Source of the DNA: Propionibacteriaceae bacterium AM104-82
GTDB lineage: Bacteria > Actinomycetota > Actinomycetes > Propionibacteriales > Propionibacteriaceae
Direction of reading: 5' to 3'
Assembly (NCBI GenBank): GCA_027658995.1
Contig: JAQDQK010000017.1
Location: 1-64,000 of the forward strand
Length of the DNA stretch: 64,000 bases
The notes beneath the pieces are model-generated. The model saw only the letters and a list, made by a program, of their open reading frames with translations, was not told the DNA's origin and ran no database searches. Shown piece by piece: positions 27,116 through 36,463 of this stretch (positions within the stretch are counted from its first letter, which is position 1; the number at the start of each line of letters is the position of its first letter). A program made the translations under genes and the position numbers.

Positions 27116-30100
27116 TCAGGGGCTCAGCACGCCCCAAAGGTCACGGGCCTTCTGCAGAGCCTTGGTGGAGCCCTTGCGGGTGGCCAGGGCAGCGACGCCG
27201 TCCCAGGCGCGGTCGACCGGGGGCGTCCAGCCCCTCGCGGCGGCCTCGCGCAGGTGCGGCGCGAAGTGCCCCAGCGAGTCGAGGACCGGGTTCAGCCATG
27301 CGGGGAGCCTGGCGGCCGTGGCGGCGGCGCGGGTCGCCTCGGCGAGGACGGGCCACAACCGCTGCAGCGACGTGGGCATCCGCCGGACGAACACCGCGAT
27401 GCCCCGCGGGTTGAACTCCTCGCTGGCCAGCAGGGAGCGGGCCGCCGCGTCGACGCCCTGCCAGGTGAGGACGCCGCTGGTGAACACCGAGTCCTCGCTG
27501 AGCCCGTAGCGGTATTCCGGCCCGAGCCCGAGCCCGCTGCAGGTCTGGATCAGCGCCGCGGCGGTCGAGATCGTCGCCTCCGCGACCTTGTGCTTGCGCC
27601 TGCCGTCGGCGACCGGCAACCCGTCCGCCATCGTGATGGGCTCGACCCACAGCGCGCCGTCCCTCGGCGTCAGCCACAGCCACAGGTCGGGGTAACGGGC
27701 GATCCGCTCCCCCACGATCGAGTAGACCGACAGCCAGCCGGTCGCCAGGTCGTAGTGGGAGGCGCCGCGCCACCTGAACCGGGTCCCGTCGGGCAGCGTG
27801 CAGATCAGTTGCTGGTCCCAGGCACCGTCGCCCTGGCTCGGCACGAACGCGACGCCGTCGCGAATCGGCGCGGCGTCCCGAGGCTCCCCCCAGAGCCGTT
27901 CGAAGGGTTCGGACGCGACCTCGACGACCGGCTTCGTGTCCGGCGGCGTCTGGACGAGTGCCTCCAGGGTGGGCGCCACCGTCGGGGTCGGGAGCGCCGC
28001 CACCACGCCCCGGGCGAGCTTCGTGGCGCGCGATGACCCGGGCCGCTGGGCGAGGCCTCGCACCCCGGGCAGGTCCAGCGCCGCCGCGGGCGCTGCCCCC
28101 TCGTCGACGGCGGCCGCCACGTGCGGCAGCAGCGCGGCGACGGCCTCGACGACGTCGGCAGAGCCGGCCAGCAGCCTGGGCTGCCGAAGCGACGCCGCGA
28201 GAAGGTCGTCGAGCAACGGCCACACGATCGCCAGCATCCCGTCGCGCGCCAGGTCGACGCAGGCGGTGGCGAACGACGCGAGGCCCGTCGGCACCACGGA
28301 CCAGTCGAGCAGCGCGACGTCGGCGACGCCGGGGAGCAGCAGGCCCCGATCCCACGCCTCCCGCACCGCGGCCGACGCATCCGCAACGGCGGCGGGGTTG
28401 AGGCCCCGCTGGATGCCGATGATGTTGACGGCCATTCCCGGCGTGAGCGGGCGGACCCTTCGCATCGCCTGCCTCGCCTCCACGCCGAGGGCGGCGGAGC
28501 CCCAGTTGATGAGGTTCAGCGCGGCGGCATCCCCCCAGGTCGGCAGCACATAGCCGGTGAACTCGGAGCGCCCCGCGAGCCCGGAGCGAAGCCGCATCCC
28601 GAGCGTCTCGATGGCTTCGGGAGCCTTGGTCGGGGCCGTCTTGTAGCCGTCGTCCTCCCGGTCCGGGATCAGTCCCGGCTCGCAGAAGGGGGCGTCGAGG
28701 TAGTCGGCGGCCAGCCTGCCCGCCGACTCGTGCGTGCCCGCGACCCGCACCGTGGTCGCCCGGAGGTCGTCCCGGACGGCCTTCGTGGCGAGCGACGCGT
28801 CGAGGCGGGTCAGCGCGAGGGCGAGGTCGGCGCGGCCGGGCGCGATCCCTTCGTCCCGGTAGCGGCGCAGCCTCGCCAGCAGGTCGGCCGGGTCGATCCG
28901 GAGGTCCTCCCACGTCGGCGTCGACAGCGGCACCGGCAGCGCGCCGAGCCGGGCCACGACCTCGACCTCGCGGCGCGCCCCTGGGGTGTCGATGCCGAGC
29001 CTCCTCGCGTCGGTCACCGGGGTGCCCGAGCGCCAGGCGCCGATCGCCAGGAGGCCGGGCACCAGGCTCTCGCCGACGCCCGCCAGCGCCTCGCTCGCCG
29101 CGATGGGGTCGAGCCGGGCGACCTCGTTGGCGAGGGCGAGGAAGCGGTCCGCCTCGACATCCTCCGCGAACGGCGGCCTGCGGAGCAACCGGGCGGCGGC
29201 CTCCGTCAGCGCCTGCGGTGTCGGTTCCGGGACGGCGAAACGGGGCACCTCCCACAGCGGGGGCGGCTGCACCCACAGGCCACCCGCCTCGACGTCGTCT
29301 GCGGCATCATCCGCGGCGCCGATCCCCCAGGCGTCGGCCAACGCCAGCGCCGCCTTCGCGACCGCGGCGTCGGAACTGGCGAGGTGGGGCGGCAGCAGGG
29401 CCGCCGCGATGTCGATCGCCTCCTCGGAGGGGCGGGAACGCTCGGCGGCGGCCCGGAGCACGGTGCGCGCGGCCTTCTTGATGGTCGTGCCGAGCGTCAC
29501 GGCGAGCACGTCGCCAAGCACGGCATCGTCGGCGCGCGCGATCAGGACGGGGGCGAAGCGTTCGATGAGGGGGCCTTCGCCGTGCGACATGGCGGAGACG
29601 AGAAGGTCGGCCCGGGTGAGGAGTTCCTCGTCGGTGACGGCCAGCGCCTCGAGCGCCCGCAGCCACATCCGCCTGTCGACCTGCCGGGTCGCGGCGTCGA
29701 GCCCGGAGAAGGTGGCCTCAAGGCCACGGTCGCGCGGGACGAGGCCGTCCCGGACCGCCCAGCCCAGCAGGTCGTCCCAGCGGCCGTCGGCCGACACCCC
29801 CGCCGTCAGTGTGGCTTCGAGGTGCTCGGCGAAGCGCGCCTCGACGTCGGGCCGGGGAGGGAGGTCGCCGTTGGGATCGGGAAGCATGGCCGGGTCGAGC
29901 ACCATCGCCGCGTAGGAGGCCCACTGGTCGAGGTACTCGCGGTCCGGAGGCAGCGGAAGGCCCAGCCGGGCGACCAGCGAGACGATGGCGGGGAGGGCGT
30001 CCCAGCGGCGGCCCCGCGCGCGGCAGTAGGCCGACGCGAAGTCCTCGCCGCGCTCCGCAACCAGCCGGATGGCGAGTTCCCGGTCGGCGACGGGGAGCAA

Positions 30101-30355
30101 CTGCACGGCCCGCGAGGCGGGCACGCCGACCCGGACGGCGAAGTAGCCGAGCAGGTCGTCGTTGTCGTCGACGGCGCTCTGCCATCCGCGGTAGCCGTAC
30201 TCGCCCCATTCGCCCTTCGCGAGGCCCCGCTTGGCGACGGCCCGCTGCTCGGGGGTGCCGAGCGGCAGCGACTCGACGTCGGCGCGGTCGGCGCCCGCCC
30301 AGCCCAGTTCGCGGAAGACGGCGTAGGCGGCGGCCTGGTCCGCGGTCAGCCTCAT
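27116..30355 (-). CDS. Large SWIM-partner protein (DUF6493-like, helical repeats)
   Basis: The 1079-residue cytoplasmic protein begins MRLTADQAAAYAVFRELGW. It is rich in Ala, Leu, Asp and Arg in repeated amphipathic helices of HEAT-like appearance (LLTRADLLVSAMSH, IDIAAALLPPHLASSDAAVAKAALALADAWG). A C-terminal beta-rich part contains GDGAWDQQLICTLPDGTRFRWRGASHYDLATG. No enzyme motif was recognised. Its start overlaps the SWIM gene's stop in ATGA. Comparable large partners sit beside SWIM genes in other actinobacteria, and DUF6493 is my best family guess. A longer open frame continues upstream, but it is antisense to SWIM coding and not real. Confidence 0.7.
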   Translation of the reverse strand: MRLTADQAAAYAVFRELGWAGADRADVESLPLGTPEQRAVAKRGLAKGEWGEYGYRGWQSAVDDNDDLLGYFAVRVGVPASRAVQLLPVADRELAIRLVAERGEDFASAYCRARGRRWDALPAIVSLVARLGLPLPPDREYLDQWASYAAMVLDPAMLPDPNGDLPPRPDVEARFAEHLEATLTAGVSADGRWDDLLGWAVRDGLVPRDRGLEATFSGLDAATRQVDRRMWLRALEALAVTDEELLTRADLLVSAMSHGEGPLIERFAPVLIARADDAVLGDVLAVTLGTTIKKAARTVLRAAAERSRPSEEAIDIAAALLPPHLASSDAAVAKAALALADAWGIGAADDAADDVEAGGLWVQPPPLWEVPRFAVPEPTPQALTEAAARLLRRPPFAEDVEADRFLALANEVARLDPIAASEALAGVGESLVPGLLAIGAWRSGTPVTDARRLGIDTPGARREVEVVARLGALPVPLSTPTWEDLRIDPADLLARLRRYRDEGIAPGRADLALALTRLDASLATKAVRDDLRATTVRVAGTHESAGRLAADYLDAPFCEPGLIPDREDDGYKTAPTKAPEAIETLGMRLRSGLAGRSEFTGYVLPTWGDAAALNLINWGSAALGVEARQAMRRVRPLTPGMAVNIIGIQRGLNPAAVADASAAVREAWDRGLLLPGVADVALLDWSVVPTGLASFATACVDLARDGMLAIVWPLLDDLLAASLRQPRLLAGSADVVEAVAALLPHVAAAVDEGAAPAAALDLPGVRGLAQRPGSSRATKLARGVVAALPTPTVAPTLEALVQTPPDTKPVVEVASEPFERLWGEPRDAAPIRDGVAFVPSQGDGAWDQQLICTLPDGTRFRWRGASHYDLATGWLSVYSIVGERIARYPDLWLWLTPRDGALWVEPITMADGLPVADGRRKHKVAEATISTAAALIQTCSGLGLGPEYRYGLSEDSVFTSGVLTWQGVDAAARSLLASEEFNPRGIAVFVRRMPTSLQRLWPVLAEATRAAATAARLPAWLNPVLDSLGHFAPHLREAAARGWTPPVDRAWDGVAALATRKGSTKALQKARDLWGVLSP

Positions 30356-31659
30356 CGCGGGTCGCCTGCGCTGAGGTCGACGGCGAGCGCGTGGGCGCAC
30401 GGCCCACGGCCGGTCCCGTGGCGCAGGTACCAGGTGCAGGTGCAGGTCGGCCCGCTGGAGGACCGGCGCACCGTGTAGACGGTATCTCTTGAGGTGACCC
30501 GCCAACTGCCGTCGGGGGCGGGGGCCACGAGGCCCGCGTCGGCCATCGCGCGGGCCTTGACGAGCCTCGGGTTGTCCCGGTCGACCCGGTCGGGGTCGTG
30601 CGGGAGTTCCCGGTGGAACCAGGCCTGGTCGTGCGCGTCCCAGCCGACCCGGCCCGACGCGGCGAGGACGGCGAGGCCGCCTCGGACGCGGGCCTCCTCC
30701 AGGTTCGCCTCGCGGGCCAGGCGAGGCACGTCGATGACAGGCTGGAAGGCCAACAGCGCGGCGATCAGGTCGCCGTCGTCGAGCACATCGGCGCCCGACA
30801 GGCCCGTCAGGAGCGAACCCTCGCCGGAGTGCCCGCGCCAGGCCTCCTCCGTCAGGCCGAGCGTCAGCCTGGCGCCCGGCAGGTCGGCGGTGACGATCAC
30901 CGGACCCGCGTCGTCGGTGCCGTGGATCGACAGGCCGCTCACGTGCGGCAGGAGTCGCTTGAGGGCGTTGAGCCGGTTGAGGCCGGAGATCCGCACCGAG
31001 CCTGCCACCCGGCGCGGGCTGACCCTGCCCTGCGGCGTGACCCAACCGTCCTTGCCGGTCGACGTCGCGCCGGGCAGGGCCGCGACGAAGGCCTTGGCCT
31101 CTGGGCCCTTCAGGATGACGGCCAGCGGCAGGTCGCGGTGCAGTTCCGCCACGTTGCCGAGCGCCCGCACCCAGCGGGCGGGCATCTCGACGGGCCGTTC
31201 GACCGCCGTCGCCTCCGGAGTGGAGACGGTGAGGCCGGTGGCGCCGACGTCGAGGTGGAGGAGTTGGTCCCTTCCGACCTTGGTGAGCGCCGACCTGGTG
31301 GCGAGGTTGATGTCGACGTTGGTGGTGCCGTGCGCGATTTCCCCGGTGTCGAAGGCGTCGGGCAGCAGGTCGAGCCGCGCGTAGACGCCATTGCATGCGG
31401 AGAAGCATTCCGCGCGGAGCCTGTCGCCGTGGGCGGTCAGGACCGGGTCGCGCAGGCTGGCGGGCGCGAACTGGAAGTAGCGGGTGGCGGTGACGTCGGC
31501 GAGCGAGAGGAGGCCGCGGGCGAGCACCAGGGGGTGCGCCGCGAAGCCGCTGAAGAAGGTGGGGTCCTCGACGAGTCCTTCCGGGGTGAGCGCGGGTGCG
31601 AGCGCGAGTCCGAGATCGTCGTCGATCAGCGCTGAGGTGGCGTGGAAGGCGCGGCTCAT
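30352..31659 (-). CDS. SWIM zinc-finger protein
   Basis: The 435-residue protein ends with a SWIM zinc finger: CTCTWYLRHGTGRGPCAHAL at about residues 406-425 supplies the CxC...CxH ligands. The N-terminal part has RGLLSLADVTATRYFQFAP and DVNINLATRSAL. SWIM fingers mediate protein or nucleic-acid contacts. Homologs often lie with MoxR ATPase and vWA-domain genes of the YehQ/YehL type, but neither occurs here. It forms a two-gene, translationally coupled operon with the large gene at 27116-30355. Confidence 0.82.
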   Translation of the reverse strand: MSRAFHATSALIDDDLGLALAPALTPEGLVEDPTFFSGFAAHPLVLARGLLSLADVTATRYFQFAPASLRDPVLTAHGDRLRAECFSACNGVYARLDLLPDAFDTGEIAHGTTNVDINLATRSALTKVGRDQLLHLDVGATGLTVSTPEATAVERPVEMPARWVRALGNVAELHRDLPLAVILKGPEAKAFVAALPGATSTGKDGWVTPQGRVSPRRVAGSVRISGLNRLNALKRLLPHVSGLSIHGTDDAGPVIVTADLPGARLTLGLTEEAWRGHSGEGSLLTGLSGADVLDDGDLIAALLAFQPVIDVPRLAREANLEEARVRGGLAVLAASGRVGWDAHDQAWFHRELPHDPDRVDRDNPRLVKARAMADAGLVAPAPDGSWRVTSRDTVYTVRRSSSGPTCTCTWYLRHGTGRGPCAHALAVDLSAGDPR

Positions 31660-31702
31660 GGCGAGAGTCTAGTCAGGGGCCGGTCGCGCCCGCCTCCGCC
31701 GC

Positions 31703-33064
31703 TCAGCGGGACCCGCGGAGCGTGAGGCCCGCGTCGAACAGCAGGGCCGGGTCGACGCGCTCGGAGATCTCCCGCAGCCTGCTTCCCGTCCCACCCGGCC
31801 AGGCGAGTTCGGCCTGCCGAGCGCGGGTGTCGGAGGTGTAGGCCGAGTAGACGCCGGACGCGATCGCCTCGACGGGTTCCCAGGCGTCGTCGATCGCGGC
31901 GAGGCCGCCCGGCCGTGCCCAGAGCGAGACGAGCGCCTCCTGGTGGCGGTTCGCGAACGCGGTCGCGGCGGCAGGCTGGTCGGTGACCGCTCCCCCGAGT
32001 GATCGCAACTCGACGAGGGCGGCGACGTCGTGCCGGAGGACCTCGCCCACCCGTTCGCCGAGCGCGCGGTCGGCGGTGTCGACGAGCGCGTCGCGCATCT
32101 GGATCTGCTGCTGCCCGACCTTCGGGCTGCGCGGGGTGGGGACGATGCCCGCGTAGGGCATCAGCGACGCGTCGTGCTGGACCAGCGGCGCGAGGCGCGC
32201 GAAGTCGGACACGACGGGCTGGGCCGCGGCGACGTCGGTGTCGGCCCACACGTTCCGGGCGACGCTGAGGTGGCGACCGTCGGGAAGTCGCTGCAGCATC
32301 AGGAAACTGGTGAACTCGCGCGGGGCGCCGCGCATCAGGTCTCCCCACGCATCGACGTAGCCTGCGAGGTCGTCGACGACCTGCTGGGCCGCCTGGTGGA
32401 TCACGACCACGTCGTCCTCGCCGATCCTGCGCGCCTCGAGATCGAGGTCGACCACGACTCCCGCTTGGGTGCATCCGCCGCGCAGCGCCCAGAACAGGTC
32501 GGGCCGGCGCTCGGCGTCGACGACGTGGACCGCCCCGTCCGCCGTCACGATGGTCGCCCGGCGGATCAGGTCGAGCGTCAGCCCGTGAGCCCGGACGAAG
32601 TAGCCGATGCCGCCGGCGGTGGCGAGGCCGCCCACGCCGGTGTCGCCCATGTTGCCGCTGGTGATGACCAGGCCGTGGCCGCTCAGTTCCGCGGCGACGT
32701 CGCCCCAGATGGCGCCCGCCTGGATCCGTGCCAGGCCCGCGTCGAGCACCTCGACGCGATTCAGCCCGGACAGGTCGAGGACGACTCCCCCGTCGTTGGT
32801 CGAGGAACCGGAGATGCCGTGCCCTCCCGAGCGGACCGAGAACGGCACATGACCGACGGAGCCCCTGAGCGCCGCGGCGTATCCGACGGCCGCCGCGACG
32901 TCGTCAACCTCGCGGGCCATCAGGACCAGGTCAGGGGCGCCGACGCGCATGTAGGACGAGGACAGGTAGGGGTAGCGGTCCGTGTCGGCGGGGGTGACCG
33001 CCAGGCGCTCGAGTTCGGCGGGCAGCGTCGGCCATCCCACGGGCAGCGGCGTCGACTGGGGCAT
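31703..33064 (-). CDS. FAD-binding (PCMH/BBE-type) oxidoreductase
   Basis: The 453-residue flavoprotein resembles berberine-bridge-type oxidases. The FAD domain has PFSVRSGGHGISGSS, in which the His is the usual covalent-flavin ligand, and VQAGAIWGDV-like and GDTGVGGLATAGGIGYFVRAHGLTLD segments. The second flavin-linking Cys of bicovalent members is absent (GDTGVGG). The C-terminal BBE-like region includes VYSAYTSDTRARQAELAWPGG. GGAAGGGAGGA just before the ATG at 33064 fixes the start. The substrate is unknown. It diverges from the HAD hydrolase gene. Confidence 0.85.
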   Translation of the reverse strand: MPQSTPLPVGWPTLPAELERLAVTPADTDRYPYLSSSYMRVGAPDLVLMAREVDDVAAAVGYAAALRGSVGHVPFSVRSGGHGISGSSTNDGGVVLDLSGLNRVEVLDAGLARIQAGAIWGDVAAELSGHGLVITSGNMGDTGVGGLATAGGIGYFVRAHGLTLDLIRRATIVTADGAVHVVDAERRPDLFWALRGGCTQAGVVVDLDLEARRIGEDDVVVIHQAAQQVVDDLAGYVDAWGDLMRGAPREFTSFLMLQRLPDGRHLSVARNVWADTDVAAAQPVVSDFARLAPLVQHDASLMPYAGIVPTPRSPKVGQQQIQMRDALVDTADRALGERVGEVLRHDVAALVELRSLGGAVTDQPAAATAFANRHQEALVSLWARPGGLAAIDDAWEPVEAIASGVYSAYTSDTRARQAELAWPGGTGSRLREISERVDPALLFDAGLTLRGSR

Positions 33065-33128
33065 CGGTTCCTCCCTTCCTGGACCGAGTCTGCCAGCCGA
33101 GGGCGACAACGCGCCGTACAGTGACGCC

Positions 33129-33761
33129 ATGTTCCGCAACCTGATCTGGGACCTCGGCGGCACGCTCGTCGACACCTACCCGGCCCTCGACGCCACCCTC
33201 GCGGGCGTCGTCACGGCGCACGGCGGCGCGATCGACGTCGCGGACGTGGCCCGGCTGACCCGTCGATCCACAGGTGAGGCGATCGCGGCCCTCTCGGGGC
33301 GCTTCGGCATCCCCGAGGAGGCGTTCCGCGACGCCGAGGCCGCCCTGAAGCGGCGCTGGGAGCACGACCCGGCGCCCGCGATGCCTGGAGCGGCGGCGCT
33401 CTTCGCGGACGTGCGGGAGGCGGGCGGCCTGAACCTGGTCGTGACGCACCGCGATCGCGCCTCGGCGACCTCCCTGCTCGACGGGCTCGGGCTGAGCGTC
33501 GACGGCCTGATCTCGACGGCGGACGGGTACCCGCGCAAGCCCGACCCGGAGATGTACCGGGTGCTGCTTGAGGAGCACGGCTTGGATCCCGCCGACTGCC
33601 TCGCGGTGGGCGACCGGCCCATCGACGCGGAGGCGGCGCGGGCGGCCGGACTGACCGCCGCGACGCTCGAGTCGGCGGCGGCCCCCGTCGACGACGAGGC
33701 GGAGCACTCCGTCGAGACCCTCGACCAACTGCGGCCGTTACTCGGCCTCTCCAGCGAATAG
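33129..33761 (+). CDS. HAD-superfamily hydrolase
   Basis: The 210-residue protein has HAD motif I LIWDLGGTLVDTYPALD at residues 5-21, a helical cap, motif II NLVVTHRD, Lys of YPRKPDPEMY, and motif III/IV CLAVGDRPIDAEAARAAG. Motif I reads D-L-G-G-T, with Gly where the second catalytic Asp (general acid/base) is usual in phosphatases. Such variants exist, but this leaves the reaction uncertain. It diverges from the FAD oxidoreductase gene with 64 bases between the starts. Confidence 0.85.
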   Translation: MFRNLIWDLGGTLVDTYPALDATLAGVVTAHGGAIDVADVARLTRRSTGEAIAALSGRFGIPEEAFRDAEAALKRRWEHDPAPAMPGAAALFADVREAGGLNLVVTHRDRASATSLLDGLGLSVDGLISTADGYPRKPDPEMYRVLLEEHGLDPADCLAVGDRPIDAEAARAAGLTAATLESAAAPVDDEAEHSVETLDQLRPLLGLSSE

Positions 33762-33785
33762 ACAGAACGCGACCGGAGACACGCC

Positions 33786-34556
33786 CTAAAGGTCGGCGTA
33801 GTCCTCGGTGTAGCCGAGCAGCAGCAGATCCTTGCCCTCGATGACCTTGGGCATCTCGTCCCAGCCGGGCGCGTCGGGTGCCCCGTATGCGGAGACGAGG
33901 TCGGCGACCACCGCGGCGGCCTCCTCGGCACCGAGCGGCTGGTCGCGTTCGAAGCCGAGCCACGAGGCGCCCTCACCGAAGAGTCGGTACCCGTGCCGCT
34001 GCTGGAGGTGCCAGGCCAGCGCATGGTTGGCGAAGACGTCGAGGTCGCCGCTGAAGTAGCCGTTCGGGGCGCCAGCCAGCACGAGGTCGTCCGCGTCGAC
34101 CGGGACCGTGAGGAGGTGCGAGACGCGGTCGAGGAGCAGGTTGGGCTCGGAGTTGACCCTCACGAGCGCCGCGACATCGGCCTCGTTGGTCGACAGCCGC
34201 TCGGCGATGCCCTCGAGAGGTGTGGTGCCGCGCTGCTCGGCGAGCAGCCGGGCGAGTCGCATCGCCTGCGCGAGTTCGTGGCGCGCGTCGGCGGCGTCGT
34301 CCCATTCCTCGCCGTCGGACGGCGCGCCCCATTCGTCGTCGGGGACCTCGAGTTCGTCGGCCTCCCAGGCGTGCATGCTCGTGTAGGCGGCCTGGTCGAT
34401 GTCGTCGAGCGTGATCAGGACCCGGTATTCGGGGACGGCGGTTCGGGCCTCCCTGACGGTGGCGACGAGTTGGCCGATGTCCTCGACGCCGCTGACCCGG
34501 ACGGTGGCGAAGCCGTTGAACGCGCCGGGCTGGCCCTCGATGTCGCTGATCTCCAT
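33786..34556 (-). CDS. Acidic cytoplasmic protein of unknown function
   Basis: The 256-residue protein is rich in Asp and Glu, with no signal peptide or membrane helix. The N-terminal part (ATVRVSGVEDIGQLVATVREAR, YRVLITLDDID) looks like a small alpha/beta module. An acidic linker with tryptophans (ADELEVPDDEWGAPSDGEEWDD) follows, then a helical C-terminal half containing LAWHLQQRHGYRLFGEGASWLGFERDQPLGAEEAAAVV. I recognise no family. It is convergent with the HAD gene (24 bases apart) and downstream of a strong terminator. Confidence 0.6.
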   Translation of the reverse strand: MEISDIEGQPGAFNGFATVRVSGVEDIGQLVATVREARTAVPEYRVLITLDDIDQAAYTSMHAWEADELEVPDDEWGAPSDGEEWDDAADARHELAQAMRLARLLAEQRGTTPLEGIAERLSTNEADVAALVRVNSEPNLLLDRVSHLLTVPVDADDLVLAGAPNGYFSGDLDVFANHALAWHLQQRHGYRLFGEGASWLGFERDQPLGAEEAAAVVADLVSAYGAPDAPGWDEMPKVIEGKDLLLLGYTEDYADL

Positions 34557-34615
34557 GGGCCAACGCTAGTGACCCACAGGTGCACGGATGGCTGGACTGT
34601 CGGCAGAAACGGGCG

Positions 34616-34642
34616 CTGCCCCCGATCGGCGATCGGGGGCAG
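34616..34642 (-). terminator. Strong hairpin terminator after the LPSTG surface protein
   Basis: CTGCCCCCGATC (34616-34627) and GATCGGGGGCAG (34631-34642) are perfect 12-bp arms with a 3-base loop. It lies 12 bases beyond the stop of the minus-strand surface protein gene. It lacks a marked T run, as is common in high-GC actinobacteria, but the stem is very stable. Confidence 0.7.
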
Positions 34643-34654
34643 CGGCTCAGTTCG

Positions 34655-36463
34655 TCAGTTGCCGGTCGACGGCAGCCCTGGCTTGGGCGGCTTCGTCGGG
34701 GTGGGCGTGGTCGGGGTCGCGGTGGGCCTGGGCGTTGCGGTCGGCGAGAGAGTCGGCTGCGGCGAGGTGCTCGGCGAGGCCGAGGGCGTCGGCGAGGGGG
34801 ACGCGCTTGGCGTCGGCGAGGCGGTCGGCGGCTGGGTGCCCGTCGGGGTGGGCGTCGGGGTCGGGGTGACGACCGCCGGCTTCACCTGCACCTCCGCCCT
34901 GGCCTCGTCGGAGGCGACCGTGCGTTCCTCGTCGCCCAACGTCCAGTCGGCCGTCGCGGTGGCGACGTTGACGATCTTCCCGTCGGTGGCGGCCGCGACG
35001 TTGGCGTCGGTCAGGGTCAGAGACCCGGTGCAGGTGACCTTTGCCTCGGGCGCGAGCGGGCCGTCGGGGCAGGTGACGGGCAGCATCGGGTCGTCGACCG
35101 CGACGCCGGCGACGGGGACGGTGCCGGTGTTGGTGACCTCGAAGGTGTAGTCGACGCTCTCGCCGGGTTGACCGATCCCGTCGCCGTTGCCGTCGACCAG
35201 GTGCGCGGTCTTGGTCAGCGCGATCCCGGCCTTGACGACGGTGACGGTGAGCTTGGCGTCCTCGGCACAGTCGCCGCTGACCACGCGGTAGCCGATCGGA
35301 TCGGGGGTTCCGGTGAACTGGTCGTCGGCCTCGAAGCGGACCGCGTTGTCGACGACGGTGTAGGTGCCCTCGGGGCGGGCGAGTTCGGTGACGCTCGCCC
35401 CGTCGTCTCCGATCAGCGCGACGGTTGAGCCGGCCGGCGCGGTGTCGTTGCCGAGCACCGCGATGGTGGTGGTCTCCCCCGCCGCGACCGTTGCCGAGTC
35501 GTCGGCAAGATCAAGGGGGTTGACGGTGAACTCCTGCCAGTCGCCGTTGCCCGCCTCGTTCCAGGCTGAGACCCGGAAGCTGTAGGTGAGCGCCGGATCG
35601 AGGCCGGTGACGGTGCGGGACTTCCCGGTGCTTGCCGCGTGCGGGGCCACCGCCCAGCCAGAGCCGGAGTCGACCTCGACCACGTAATCGAGCACCGGCG
35701 AGCCCTGGTAGTGCGCGAGCCCGGTGTCGGGATCGGTGGTCAGGCAGTCCCAGGTCAGCGTGACGGAGGTCTTGTCGTCGGAGTAGGAGGCGCAGGCCCC
35801 GTTCACCGGCTCAGGGGTCTTGCCGAGGATCATCACGCGCGCACCGCTGGTGCCCTCAGCGACGGTGACGTACATCCGACCGTTGGCGTCGAAGGCGAGG
35901 CCGCGCGGAGTGGTCAGGCCCGGGATGACGGTGTTGTTGGTGGCGCCGCGGATGGCGGAGCCGGAATAGGTGGCGAGGTAGTTGCCGTCCTTGTCCCATT
36001 CGATCAGTGCGCCGGTGTTCTGCCCCCAGGCGAAGACGTGCTGGGTCCTCGGCTCGACCGCCGCGCCCATCACGACCTGGTTCGCGAACCAGTCGGGGAA
36101 GGCGAACTGCTTGACGACGGCGCCAGACGGGTCGCGCTTCTCCAGGAACGGGTGGAGGGTGGGCTCGTCGCGGAAGTTGACGAGCGGGATGTAGAGCGAG
36201 CCGTCGACGGGGTCGACCGCGACGCTGTACGGGTTGCGGTAGACCTTGTCGGGCAGGTCGAGGTCGATCGCCTTGGCGGGGGTGCCGTCCTGGTTGAAGT
36301 AGACGAGCCTGTCGGCGATCTCGGAGTTGGTGACCATCAGGCCGTCAGGGGTGACGGCGGATCCGGTGTGGTAGAGCACGACGCCCGGCTCGCGGTGCTG
36401 GCCCCAGGGGGCGGAGTATCCGGCGCCGCCGACCAGGGTCAGGTCGGGCCCGAAGATGCTCAT
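34655..36463 (-). CDS. C-terminal part of split cell-surface protein (propeller, FN3, CshA, DUF11, LPSTG)
   Basis: The 602-residue frame lacks a signal peptide. In order it carries NHL/beta-propeller blades (NPYSVAVDPVDGSLYIPL, TTPRGLAFDANGRMYVTVAEG), an FN3-like domain (PVLDYVVEVDSGSGWAVAP, YSFRVSAWNEAGNGDWQ), a CshA-type repeat (DDSATVAAGETTTIAVLGNDTAP), a DUF11-like domain (IALTKTAHLVDGNGDGIGQPGESVDYTFEVTNTG) and a Pro/Thr/Ser wall-spanning tail. It ends LPSTGN followed at once by TGA, so it lacks the hydrophobic and charged part of a sortase signal. The ATG at 36463 overlaps the previous frame's stop. It is best read as the rear of one broken gene. Confidence 0.7.
   Translation of the reverse strand: MSIFGPDLTLVGGAGYSAPWGQHREPGVVLYHTGSAVTPDGLMVTNSEIADRLVYFNQDGTPAKAIDLDLPDKVYRNPYSVAVDPVDGSLYIPLVNFRDEPTLHPFLEKRDPSGAVVKQFAFPDWFANQVVMGAAVEPRTQHVFAWGQNTGALIEWDKDGNYLATYSGSAIRGATNNTVIPGLTTPRGLAFDANGRMYVTVAEGTSGARVMILGKTPEPVNGACASYSDDKTSVTLTWDCLTTDPDTGLAHYQGSPVLDYVVEVDSGSGWAVAPHAASTGKSRTVTGLDPALTYSFRVSAWNEAGNGDWQEFTVNPLDLADDSATVAAGETTTIAVLGNDTAPAGSTVALIGDDGASVTELARPEGTYTVVDNAVRFEADDQFTGTPDPIGYRVVSGDCAEDAKLTVTVVKAGIALTKTAHLVDGNGDGIGQPGESVDYTFEVTNTGTVPVAGVAVDDPMLPVTCPDGPLAPEAKVTCTGSLTLTDANVAAATDGKIVNVATATADWTLGDEERTVASDEARAEVQVKPAVVTPTPTPTPTGTQPPTASPTPSASPSPTPSASPSTSPQPTLSPTATPRPTATPTTPTPTKPPKPGLPSTGN

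Noticed and set aside
27116..31408. Single 1430-codon minus-strand frame covering two genes
   Set aside because: The first 350 codons are out of frame with the SWIM zinc-finger gene and are Arg/Ala-rich noise. The real large gene starts at 30355.
36460..36463. Programmed ribosomal frameshift joining the split surface protein
   Set aside because: No slippery heptamer or downstream pseudoknot was recognised. A base loss in the G4 tract is simpler, although it needs read-level checking.
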